A model generated the notes under the pieces. That model was given only the letters and a program-made list of their open reading frames with translations, made no database searches and was not told the origin of the DNA. A stretch of DNA of 64,000 bases from Alphaproteobacteria bacterium (GTDB lineage Bacteria; Myxococcota_A; UBA796; GCA-2862545), in assembly GCA_020632955.1 (NCBI GenBank), contig JACKEO010000004.1, positions 62,001-126,000 of the forward strand, given 5' to 3'. This document shows, one piece after another, positions 32,895 to 39,887 of the stretch. Each line of letters begins with the position of its first letter. The stretch's first letter is position 1. Position numbers and translations under genes: made by a program.

Positions 32895-33370
32895 CCGGCG
32901 AGGCCCTCCCCCTCGCGCGCCGCGTCGAGCTCACGCGCACCTTCCTGTCGTACGTGCCCCACAACAACGCCCTCGGCATCGAGCTCGGGGAGCTGGGCGA
33001 CGGCGTGTGCACCATGCGCCTGCCGTGGGCGGAGCACCTCGTGGGCGACCCCACCACGGGCATCCTCCACGGCGGGGCCATCACGGCGCTGCTCGACGCG
33101 GCCTGCGGCGGGGCGGTCTTCCTCGCGCTCCGCCAGCCGGTCCCCCTGGCCACCCTCGACCTGCGCATCGACTACCTCCGGGCCGCCCTGCCCCGGCACG
33201 ACATCGTGGCCCGCGGCACGGTGCTGCGCGTGGCCCGGAGCGTGGCCTTCGCCCGCTGCGAGGCCGCCCACGCCGACGACCCCGGGCACGTCGTGGCCAT
33301 CGGCACCGGGGCCTTCATGCTCGCCACCCGGCGCGGCGAGCACCGCGTGGTGCCGGAGGAGGCGCCGTGA
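32891..33370 (+). CDS. PaaI-type hotdog thioesterase A
   Basis: A 159-residue hotdog-fold thioesterase of the PaaI type. The conserved core is HNNALGIELGELGDGVCTMR, then TGILHGGAITALLDAACGG, where HGG and the following Asp form the active-site helix start, and LDLRIDYLRAALPRHDIVAR. It should cleave acyl-CoA thioesters in the cytoplasm. The GTG start overlaps the lipoprotein stop (GTGA) and its own stop overlaps the next gene the same way, so three genes are coupled. Tandem pairing suggests a heteromeric enzyme. Confidence 0.85.
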   Translation: MTGEALPLARRVELTRTFLSYVPHNNALGIELGELGDGVCTMRLPWAEHLVGDPTTGILHGGAITALLDAACGGAVFLALRQPVPLATLDLRIDYLRAALPRHDIVARGTVLRVARSVAFARCEAAHADDPGHVVAIGTGAFMLATRRGEHRVVPEEAP

Positions 33371-33804
33371 CCGATCTGCCGGCCCTGGTGCAGGGCTTCC
33401 GCGACAGCGGCGACGCCGCACCCCTGGTGCAGGCCATCCCCTACCTGCGCTTCCTCGGCCTGCGCTTCGAGGTGGTGGCCGGCGCGGTGCAGGCCACGAT
33501 GCCCTTCGCCGACCACCTGGTCGGCAACCCCAGCCTCCCCGCGATCCACGGCGGCACCCTCGGGGCCCTGCTCGAGGCGAGCGCCATCGTGCAGGTGCTC
33601 TGGGACGCGCCCGCGCCGGTGCTGCCGAAGACCATCAACCTCACGGTGGAGTACCTGCGCTCCGGCGGACCCGCCGACACCTTCGCGCGCAGCACGATCA
33701 CGCGGCACGGCCGACGGGTGATCCACGTGCGATCCGAGACCTGGCAGGAGGACCCGGGCCGCCCGATCGCGCTGGGGCACCTGCACCTGCTGGTGGAGGG
33801 GTAG
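33367..33804 (+). CDS. PaaI-type hotdog thioesterase B
   Basis: A 145-residue paralogue of the preceding thioesterase with the same layout: YLRFLGLRFEVVAGAVQATM, then LPAIHGGTLGALLEASAIVQ (HGG with Glu in place of the usual Asp/Glu acid) and KTINLTVEYLRSGGPADTFA. GTG start overlaps the upstream TGA. Paired PaaI-like genes often encode two subunits of one hexamer or two specificities of one pathway; neither can be decided here. The role of coupling to a Cys-rich lipoprotein is unclear. Confidence 0.85.
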   Translation: MTDLPALVQGFRDSGDAAPLVQAIPYLRFLGLRFEVVAGAVQATMPFADHLVGNPSLPAIHGGTLGALLEASAIVQVLWDAPAPVLPKTINLTVEYLRSGGPADTFARSTITRHGRRVIHVRSETWQEDPGRPIALGHLHLLVEG

Positions 33805-33808
33805 CCGT

Positions 33809-33867
33809 CGGAAGCCCGGGGTCCGTGGACCTTCCGGCGCACCGACGTCCGCTAGGAAGGGCTTCCG
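33809..33867. promoter_or_regulatory. Inverted repeat upstream of Uma2 gene 2
   Basis: CGGAAGCCC (33809-33817) and GGGCTTCCG (33859-33867) are perfect 9-bp inverted repeats with a 41-base spacer; the right arm ends eight bases before the candidate -10. The left arm is the copy of the CGGAAGYCC element shared with the other Uma2 upstream regions. Confidence 0.45.
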
Positions 33868-33875
33868 GAGCGCGC

Positions 33876-33881
33876 TACCAT
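33876..33881 (+). promoter_or_regulatory. Candidate -10 element for leaderless Uma2 gene 2
   Basis: TACCAT followed by exactly six bases (GGCGGC) and the ATG. No Shine-Dalgarno is present in the six bases. Matches the layout at Uma2 genes 3 and 4. Confidence 0.5.
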
Positions 33882-33887
33882 GGCGGC

Positions 33888-34421
33888 ATGCTCGCACGCG
33901 ACCACCACCGCGTCCTCAGCGAGGACGACTTCCTCGCCCTGCCCCACTCCAGCGAGAAGCTGGAGCTGGTGGACGGGGAGGTCGTGGTGACGCCGGGACC
34001 CACCTGGCACCACCAGACGCTCGCCGCGGGCCTCTACGACACGCTCCGCGCGTGGACCCGCACGGTCGGTCCGCCGTGGGTGGTCCGCTTCGGCCCCCTC
34101 GACCTCCGCCTGGCGCCCGGCCGCATCGTCCAGCCCGACCTGCTCCTGCTCCGGGAACCGCCTCCGCTCGACCACCGCGGCCCCCTCGACCTCCTCCCTG
34201 CGCTCGTGGTGGAGATCACCTCGTCGAACGCCGATTACGATCGGCTCACGAAGCGCCTCCTGTACGCGGAGGCGGGAATCGGCGAGTACTGGGTGGTCGA
34301 TCCGGCCGGGGGCGTGGAGGTCTTCCACGGGGCCGGCCTGCGGCAGCGCGCCTGGGTCACCGGTCTGCTCGTCAGTCCCACCCTCGACGGACTCGTCGTC
34401 GAGGTCGATCGGCTAGGCTGA
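33888..34421 (+). CDS. Uma2 family PD-(D/E)XK nuclease-like protein 2
   Basis: A 177-residue Uma2 protein with all family landmarks: EKLELVDGEVVVTPGP, HHQTLAAGLYDTLRAW, LDLRLAPGRIVQPDLLLLRE with the conserved Asp, LVVEITSSNADYDRLTKRLL with Glu and Lys of the PD-(D/E)XK site, and EAGIGEYWVVDPAGGVEVF. Uma2 proteins are widespread in cyanobacteria and other large genomes; nuclease activity is predicted from fold, function unknown. The gene probably lacks a leader: TACCAT lies six bases before the ATG. Confidence 0.85.
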   Translation: MLARDHHRVLSEDDFLALPHSSEKLELVDGEVVVTPGPTWHHQTLAAGLYDTLRAWTRTVGPPWVVRFGPLDLRLAPGRIVQPDLLLLREPPPLDHRGPLDLLPALVVEITSSNADYDRLTKRLLYAEAGIGEYWVVDPAGGVEVFHGAGLRQRAWVTGLLVSPTLDGLVVEVDRLG

Positions 34422-34440
34422 CGCCTCCCCGGAGGCCACG

Positions 34441-36006
34441 ATGGCACGCCTCGGACCCCTGGCCCTCGCCCTCCTGGTCTGCGCCTGCGACGCGGGGACC
34501 ACCCGGAAGCTGGTCGACACCGACCGCGACACCGACGGCGCGTCCGACAGCGGGGACTCGGGCGACACGGCCGACACCGGCCCCGACGACACCGACCGGG
34601 CCGACACCGACGACACGGACCCGCCGGCCGATCCGCCGCCCACCCGCATCGACGGCACCTTCACCCGCTGGGTGGTCCCCGTGCTCGACGGCCTGGGCAC
34701 CGGCCCCGGCGTGCTGGGCTCCCAGGGTGGCACCGGCCCGGAGTGGGGCCACCTCGACCTGTCGGGCGACGGCGCCCGGGATCTGGTGGTCACCAGCGGG
34801 ATCTACGCCGGGCGGAGCGCCCACCCGCACGCGGGGGGCTGGGCCTGGAAGGTGCACGCCGCCACGCCCACCGGCTTCGCCCTGCAGCCCACCTGGTGGA
34901 CGGTGCCCGACGTGCCCTCGGCCGCCACCGGCACCACCCGCATGGGCACCAGCATCGACCCCTGGCGCACCCTCGACCTCACCGGCGACGGGTGGCCCGA
35001 CCTCGTGGTGGTCTGGGAGACCACAGAGACCGGACGCCGCCCCTTCGGCGCCGCCGGCGGCAGCCCGCACTGGAAGCTCTACAAGGGCTCCGCCACGGGC
35101 TTCGCCACCACGCCCGTGTCCTTCGCCGTGCCCGCCTCCATCGACCTGCCCGAGGTGGGCGGCCCCACCACGCTGGACCGCGCCGACCTCGACGACGGCG
35201 TGTCGTACGCGGTGCTCGACGCCGACGGCGACGGCCGTCCCGACCTGGTCTCCTTCCGCGAGGACGAGGACGCCGGCGTGCGCTTCGACGGCGTGCGGCC
35301 GTACTGGGAGGTGCACCTCAACGACGGGACGCGCTTCGCGTCCACCCCCGTGGCCTGGCCGCTGCCCGCGGACCTGCCGCGGGGCGGCGACGGGCCCTGG
35401 AAGCGCAGCGTGGAGAGCGCGGACGGCACCACCACGCTGCTCGATCTCGACGGGGACGGCCGCCTCGACCTGCTCAGCATCGCGGGACCGGGCGAGACCG
35501 TGTGGGGTCACCCCGCCTCGCCGCACTGGCGCCTGTACCGGGGGCTGTCGACCCTCACCGCGGGCTTCGCCCCCGCCGAGACCTGGCCGGTGTCGGACCA
35601 GCTCGGCCTGCAGGGAGACGCCGGCGCCTGGCGCCTGCCCTACGCCCTCGCGCCCCAGGGGAGGTACGACCTGCGCGACCTCGACGGCGACGGGCACCTC
35701 GACCTGGTCCAGCCCGCGCCCACCGGATCCGGCGCGCCCCACGACCTCGACGGCGACCGGGTGTGGCACGTGTGGTTCGGCCGCGACGGGGACTTCGCCG
35801 GCGACCCCTTCCCCTGGAACGTGCCCGATGCGGTCGTGAACGGCCGTGGGACGCTGTCGTCGTGCAGCCCCCCGGGTCCCTGCTGGTACCTCACCGACCT
35901 GGACGGGAACGGACTGCAGGAGCTGGTGGTGCTCCAGAAGACGTGGATGGAGGCCTTCAGCGACGACCAGGGCGCCTACTGGAAGGTCTACCCGTCGGTT
36001 CCCTGA
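34441..36006 (+). CDS. FG-GAP/VCBS repeat lipoprotein
   Basis: A 521-residue surface lipoprotein. Signal MARLGPLALALLVCAC (lipobox VCAC), an Asp/Thr/Ser-rich stem (DTDRDTDGASDSGDSGDTAD), then about six FG-GAP/VCBS-type beta-propeller blades marked by Asp-rich turns (DLSGDGARDLVV, DLTGDGWPDLVVV, DADGDGRPDLVSF, DLDGDGRLDLLS, DLDGDGHLDLVQP, DLDGNGLQELVV). These loops bind calcium in relatives such as integrin-alpha heads. It probably forms an extracellular propeller for binding. GGAGG precedes the ATG and TAGGCT lies further upstream. The 3' end overlaps the convergent C92-like gene by 19 bases. Confidence 0.85.
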   Translation: MARLGPLALALLVCACDAGTTRKLVDTDRDTDGASDSGDSGDTADTGPDDTDRADTDDTDPPADPPPTRIDGTFTRWVVPVLDGLGTGPGVLGSQGGTGPEWGHLDLSGDGARDLVVTSGIYAGRSAHPHAGGWAWKVHAATPTGFALQPTWWTVPDVPSAATGTTRMGTSIDPWRTLDLTGDGWPDLVVVWETTETGRRPFGAAGGSPHWKLYKGSATGFATTPVSFAVPASIDLPEVGGPTTLDRADLDDGVSYAVLDADGDGRPDLVSFREDEDAGVRFDGVRPYWEVHLNDGTRFASTPVAWPLPADLPRGGDGPWKRSVESADGTTTLLDLDGDGRLDLLSIAGPGETVWGHPASPHWRLYRGLSTLTAGFAPAETWPVSDQLGLQGDAGAWRLPYALAPQGRYDLRDLDGDGHLDLVQPAPTGSGAPHDLDGDRVWHVWFGRDGDFAGDPFPWNVPDAVVNGRGTLSSCSPPGPCWYLTDLDGNGLQELVVLQKTWMEAFSDDQGAYWKVYPSVP

Positions 36007-37220
36007 GCCGGGGTCCCCGCGCCCTTGTCGCGCCGGTCTCCCCGGGCCCACCGCGTGCCCAGCGAGCGCAGGGGCAGCACCCGCACCCACCGCGCCGCCT
36101 GGCCGGGCGCCGTGAGGTGGTCCCAGATGTCGTCGGGACTGGCCCCCCCGGGCCGCGTGCCGAAGTCATCGATGCCCTTGTAGGCGTGGGCCACCAGCCA
36201 GGAGCAGATCGGGTAGCGCGCCGTGGAGGTGAGGCGACGGAAGACGAAGGCGCCCTGCAGCAGCCAGTCCAGGAAGTGGGCGACGAGCTGCAGGTAGCCG
36301 TAGCGCCGACCCACGTAGGCGCCCGCCCGGCGCACCACCTCGGCACGCTCCTCGTCCGTGAGGGCCTCGCACCGGAAGACGGCGACCTCCGACCACGCGT
36401 TCGCGTACGCGGGGAGGAAGGGGTGCTGCACCACGCGGGCGAGCGCCTCGACGATCTCGGGCTCGCCCTGCAGCAGGTCCACCTGGCCCCGGGATCCGCG
36501 GAGCAGGCCCTGCAGCCCGAGGGACCCGCCGGTGGCCAGGACGCCGACGTGGTTCACCTGGGTGCGCGACTCGCCCACCACCCGGCTGGCCACGCGGATC
36601 AGGCGGCTGACCCAGCTCGTGCCCCGGGTGAGCACCACGTCGCCGGGACGCAGCTCGACCGGCGGGGTGATCTCGTACCCGAAGCGGCGGCACAGGTCCT
36701 GGACGTCGCGGTAGCCCCAGCGCTCCACGTACTCCCAGAGGCGGTCCCGGAAGGCGGCGTCGTGCCCGTTGCGCTCGGGCGCGCCGAGGATCGCCAGCCA
36801 GTAGCCGAAGTGGCGCTGCACGTGGGCTTCCTGCACCAGCCCGCTGGCCACCGAGCTCTCCACCAGCACCAGCTCGTCGCACAGGCGCTCGAAGGCGTCG
36901 CGCACCAGGACCTCGTCGGGGTCGTAGCGGTCCTTGGTGGCGAGCGCGCCGGCCACCCGCGCCGAGGAGATCGACGTGGGCCCCTCGCCGGGGACCTCGT
37001 AGGTGCGCGCCACCCAGTCCAGCATCCGCAGCGCCGTGCCTGCGAGTGCGTCCGCCTGGAGGCGGTCGGCGAGCTCCCGCGCCTTCTCGGCCTGCATCAC
37101 CTCGCGGGTGGTGCGGTACTCCCGTCGACCGACGACGATGCCCACGCCGCCCACCACGGCCGTGATCACGCCGTCGAGGTGCTCGAACACCATTCCCGCC
37201 CACTCGGCGACGCTCGGCAT
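35988..37220 (-). CDS. Permuted NlpC/P60 (YiiX/C92-like) cysteine peptidase-like protein
   Basis: A 410-residue protein. The C-terminal half resembles the circularly permuted papain-fold YiiX/YebB-like group: RPGDVVLTRGTSWVSRLIR, the catalytic His224 in QVNHVGVL, and the catalytic Cys339 in YPICSWLVAHAY near the end, as permutation predicts. The N-terminus has one hydrophobic stretch (GVITAVVGGVGIVVG) that may anchor it, followed by a helical region to ~190. Relatives cleave peptide or acyl bonds; lipid or cell-wall substrates are possible. ATG start; TAGGCT upstream. Confidence 0.7.
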   Translation of the reverse strand: MPSVAEWAGMVFEHLDGVITAVVGGVGIVVGRREYRTTREVMQAEKARELADRLQADALAGTALRMLDWVARTYEVPGEGPTSISSARVAGALATKDRYDPDEVLVRDAFERLCDELVLVESSVASGLVQEAHVQRHFGYWLAILGAPERNGHDAAFRDRLWEYVERWGYRDVQDLCRRFGYEITPPVELRPGDVVLTRGTSWVSRLIRVASRVVGESRTQVNHVGVLATGGSLGLQGLLRGSRGQVDLLQGEPEIVEALARVVQHPFLPAYANAWSEVAVFRCEALTDEERAEVVRRAGAYVGRRYGYLQLVAHFLDWLLQGAFVFRRLTSTARYPICSWLVAHAYKGIDDFGTRPGGASPDDIWDHLTAPGQAARWVRVLPLRSLGTRWARGDRRDKGAGTPAQGTDG

Positions 37221-37244
37221 GACCTGCCCCCCGGCAGCGGGAGC

Positions 37245-38405
37245 CTACACCAGGCGCCGCGCGCGCAGGTGCCGCCCCAGCCGTCGGCAGGCCTCCTCCA
37301 CCTCGGCCGTGCGGCCCGCGAAGGACAGGCGCACGTGGTGACGCCCGCGCACCTCGTCGAAGTCCACCCCGGGCGTGCACGCCACCCCCGCCTCGCGCAG
37401 CAGCTCCTCGCAGAAGGCGACCGCGTCGTCGGTGTGCTCCGACACGTCGACGTAGACGTAGAAGGCGCCCTCGGGCGCCACGAAGCGGTCGAGCCCCGCC
37501 TCGGGCAGCCCGCGCAGCAGCACCTCGCGGTTCGCCGCGTACCGACGCACGTGCCCGTCGAGCTCCCCGGTGGCCTCGAAGGCGCGCACCGCGGCCACCT
37601 GCGACAGCGTGGGCGCCGAGATCGCGAGGTTCTGCGCCAGGCGGAGGACCGGGCCGTGCAGGGCCTCGGGCACCACCATCCAGCCCAGCCGCCAGCCGGT
37701 CATGCTGAAGCGCTTGCTGAAGGAGTGGATGACCAGGGCCTCGGGGTCCACGGCCAGGGCGGTGGTGGCCGGCGAGCCGAAGGTGATGCCGTGGTAGATC
37801 TCGTCCGAGACCAGCCAGGCGTCGTGGGCGCGACACCAGGCCGCGAGGGCCGCCAGCTCGTCCGCCGAGAGCATCGTGCCCGTGGGGTTCGCGGGGCTGG
37901 CCACGATGACCCCGTCGAGGGGCCCCAGGCCGTCGAGGTGGGCGGGCGTGAGCTGGTAGCGGGTGTCGGGGCCGGTGGGCACCACCACCGGGGTGCAGCC
38001 GAGCGCGGTGAGGGTGTGGCGATAGGCCGGGTAGCCGGGCACGCCCACGGCCACGCGCGCGCCCACCTCGAAGGCCGCGAGGAAGCCGAGCACGAAGGCC
38101 GAGGAGCTGCCCATCGTCACCACGATGCGCTGCGCGTCCACCTCTACGCCGTAGTCGTCGCGGTAGTGGCGCGCGATGGCCTGTCGCAGCGCGGGGATGC
38201 CCGCGGCGTCGGTGTAGCCCAGGAGCTCGCCGTCGAGCGCCGCCCGCGCCGCCTCGAGCACCTGCCGAGGCGCTCCGGTGGACGGCTGCCCGGCCTCCAG
38301 ACGCACGACGTCGGCACCGGCCTCCACGGCCTCCCGCGCCGCGCGCAGCAGCTCCATCACGTAGAAGGGCGGGACGTCGCCACGGCGGGAGGCGGTGCGC
38401 GCCAC
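37245..38405 (-). CDS. PLP-dependent class I/II aminotransferase
   Basis: A 386-residue fold-type I aminotransferase. Family marks: RLEAGQPSTGAPRQVLEAAR, the substrate-site GYTDAAGIPALRQAIA, SPANPTGTMLS with the Asn-Pro-x-Gly, VSDEIYHGI with the PLP-binding Asp/Tyr, and the Schiff-base Lys231 in HSFSKRFSMTGWRLGW. Closest in layout to aspartate/tyrosine/methionine aminotransferase-like enzymes; exact amino acid uncertain. The GTG at 38405 has CGAGG five bases upstream and removes an unlikely Ala/Gly-rich extension. TAGGAC upstream may be the -10. Monocistronic. Confidence 0.9.
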   Translation of the reverse strand: MARTASRRGDVPPFYVMELLRAAREAVEAGADVVRLEAGQPSTGAPRQVLEAARAALDGELLGYTDAAGIPALRQAIARHYRDDYGVEVDAQRIVVTMGSSSAFVLGFLAAFEVGARVAVGVPGYPAYRHTLTALGCTPVVVPTGPDTRYQLTPAHLDGLGPLDGVIVASPANPTGTMLSADELAALAAWCRAHDAWLVSDEIYHGITFGSPATTALAVDPEALVIHSFSKRFSMTGWRLGWMVVPEALHGPVLRLAQNLAISAPTLSQVAAVRAFEATGELDGHVRRYAANREVLLRGLPEAGLDRFVAPEGAFYVYVDVSEHTDDAVAFCEELLREAGVACTPGVDFDEVRGRHHVRLSFAGRTAEVEEACRRLGRHLRARRLV

Positions 38406-38522
38406 GCGAGCCTCGGGGTGCAGGTGCCCCGCCGTCCTAGCCGCTCCACGACCCCACCGCGTCCCGTGGAAGATCCCCCCGCCCGGACGTGCTAGCGTCC
38501 GCGTCCCGTCCGGAGGTCCGTC

Positions 38523-38948
38523 GTGCGCACCCTGCTCGCCCTCGTCGCCGCCCTCGCCTGCACCGCGAGCCAGCCCGCCCATGCCGCCCCCGAGGACGAG
38601 GCGCTGTCCTGCGTCGCCACCAAGTCCTACGAGGCCTACCAGGCCGGCTGGCGCTCCCGCGACCGCGAGGTCATCACCCAGACGGCCGACGCCCTCTGGA
38701 AGACCGGCACCACCCTGCTGGCCGGCGTCGAGTACCGCATCGTGGCCTGCGCCGACCCCGGCTCCTCCGACGTGCAGCTCGCCCTCTACGACACCTGGGG
38801 CAAGCCCGTCGTCCAGGACGAGCAGGTCGGCCGCGACGCCGAGCTCTCCATCAAGGTCCCCACCACCGGCGGCTACTACCTCGTCGCCCGCGGCGTCCCC
38901 GCCCAGGGCTTCCAGTCCTCCGTCGCCATCGCCGTCCTCTACAAGTAG
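38523..38948 (+). CDS. Small secreted beta-sandwich protein (PPC-like)
   Basis: A 141-residue exported protein with signal MRTLLALVAALACTASQPAH then AAP. The mature part resembles bacterial pre-peptidase C-terminal (PPC) beta-sandwich domains: AGVEYRIVACADPGSSDVQL, LYDTWGKPVV, ELSIKVPTTGGYYLVARGV. Two cysteines may pair. It lies alone; GGAGG precedes the GTG and TAGCGT about 30 bases upstream fits the local -10 pattern. A binding or scaffolding role outside the cell is likely, without direct evidence. Confidence 0.7.
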   Translation: MRTLLALVAALACTASQPAHAAPEDEALSCVATKSYEAYQAGWRSRDREVITQTADALWKTGTTLLAGVEYRIVACADPGSSDVQLALYDTWGKPVVQDEQVGRDAELSIKVPTTGGYYLVARGVPAQGFQSSVAIAVLYK

Positions 38949-39417
38949 GCAGCTCGCACCCCGGCCGGCCCCGAAGCCGCCCGCTCGCCCCCACGAGCAC
39001 CTCCGGCGTGCTCCCGGTCGAGCCGACCCGCCGACGGCCACCTACCCAGGACGCTCCCACGTCCCTGTCGCGCGGCGCGCAGCCCGGGCGGGGGGAACCA
39101 TTCCAGCTCCGCTGGAATGGGGGGCCCCACCGGGCGAGATCAGCCGCAAACCGACATCCCGAGGCGTCCTGCACAGCGCCACGACCGGTAGGGCCGGGTC
39201 GCCCGGGAGCTCCCGAGAGAAAGCGAGGACCCCGACGTCCCGTGCGCGAGAGGGGGGGAGGGGGGTACAGCGCACGATGACGTCGGGGTCGGGAGCGCAC
39301 CATCGTGCGCCTCTGATCCCCATGTACGCACGTCCGGCGCCGACGGGTACTGCCGTGAAAGCGCCCGGAAAGGTCCACAACAGCTCGTGACAGGGCCCCC
39401 GAGGAGACGATCCAGCC
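38949..39417. other. 469-bp non-coding region with several strong inverted repeats
   Basis: No convincing gene lies here: open frames on both strands lack ribosome sites and family features. Instead it holds a 10-bp perfect hairpin (CCATTCCAGC-TCC-GCTGGAATGG, 39098-39120), a 12-bp palindrome CGGGAGCTCCCG (39204-39215), a 12-bp inverted repeat GACCCCGACGTC/GACGTCGGGGTC (39228-39239 and 39279-39290), and a 9-bp pair CGCACGATG/CATCGTGCG (39271-39279 and 39301-39309) that overlaps and competes with the second. The G-run at 39251-39266 sits in the loop of the large stem. A structured RNA, attenuator or dispersed repeat is possible. Confidence 0.5.
39098..39120. terminator. Perfect 10-bp stem-loop, possible terminator or RNA element
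   Basis: CCATTCCAGC-TCC-GCTGGAATGG, a three-base loop, about 150 bases past the PPC-like gene. The stem is AT-richer than its surroundings. A G-run, not a T-run, follows on the plus strand, so a classical intrinsic terminator is doubtful. Confidence 0.4.
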
Positions 39418-39795
39418 ATGCGTGCCCTCACAGCCCTCCTGACCCTCCTCCTCGTCATCGGATGTCCGCACCCCGGCGGTGTCCGCAGCGGGGACAGGCG
39501 GTCCCTCGCCGACGCCATGGTGGGCGACTGGGTGGACGAGACCGGGGCCCGCTACCGCATCGTGCGCCTGCACGCGGACGAGCCCGTGGTCACCTACGTG
39601 GTCGACGCCGTGGGCGAGCCCCTCGACCTGGTGCGCCAGGGCTTCGAGGACGGTCGCTTCGCCTTCACCTACCGGGTGCCCACCACGGGCTTCGAGGTCA
39701 CGCTCACGGTCACCGGGGTGGAGGAGGGCCTCGTGCGCGTCCACTGGCGCAACGACCGCGGGCAGGAGGGCAGCGACACGCTCCGTCCGCACTGA
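39418..39795 (+). CDS. Small lipoprotein, unknown function
   Basis: A 125-residue lipoprotein (MRALTALLTLLLVIGC, lipobox VIGC). The mature domain looks like a small beta-barrel or lipocalin-like fold: MVGDWVDETGARYRIVRL, PVVTYVVDAVGEPLDLVR, FEVTLTVTGVEEGLVRVHW. GDWxDexG openings are common in lipocalin-type lipid-binding lipoproteins, so ligand binding is possible. GAGGAG precedes the ATG. It lies directly downstream of the structured non-coding region, which may form its leader. Confidence 0.65.
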   Translation: MRALTALLTLLLVIGCPHPGGVRSGDRRSLADAMVGDWVDETGARYRIVRLHADEPVVTYVVDAVGEPLDLVRQGFEDGRFAFTYRVPTTGFEVTLTVTGVEEGLVRVHWRNDRGQEGSDTLRPH

Positions 39796-39887
39796 TCCCC
39801 GCCGCGTCCCCACTGGACGATCCGCCTCGGACCTGTCATCCTCTGCCTCCCCGCGACGTCCCTCCCCGTGGACGTCCCCTGGCCGCC

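Noticed and set aside
39042..39518. Protein genes on either strand of the 38.9-39.4 kb gap
   Set aside because: Open frames cross hairpin arms, lack starts with ribosome sites and show no family features.
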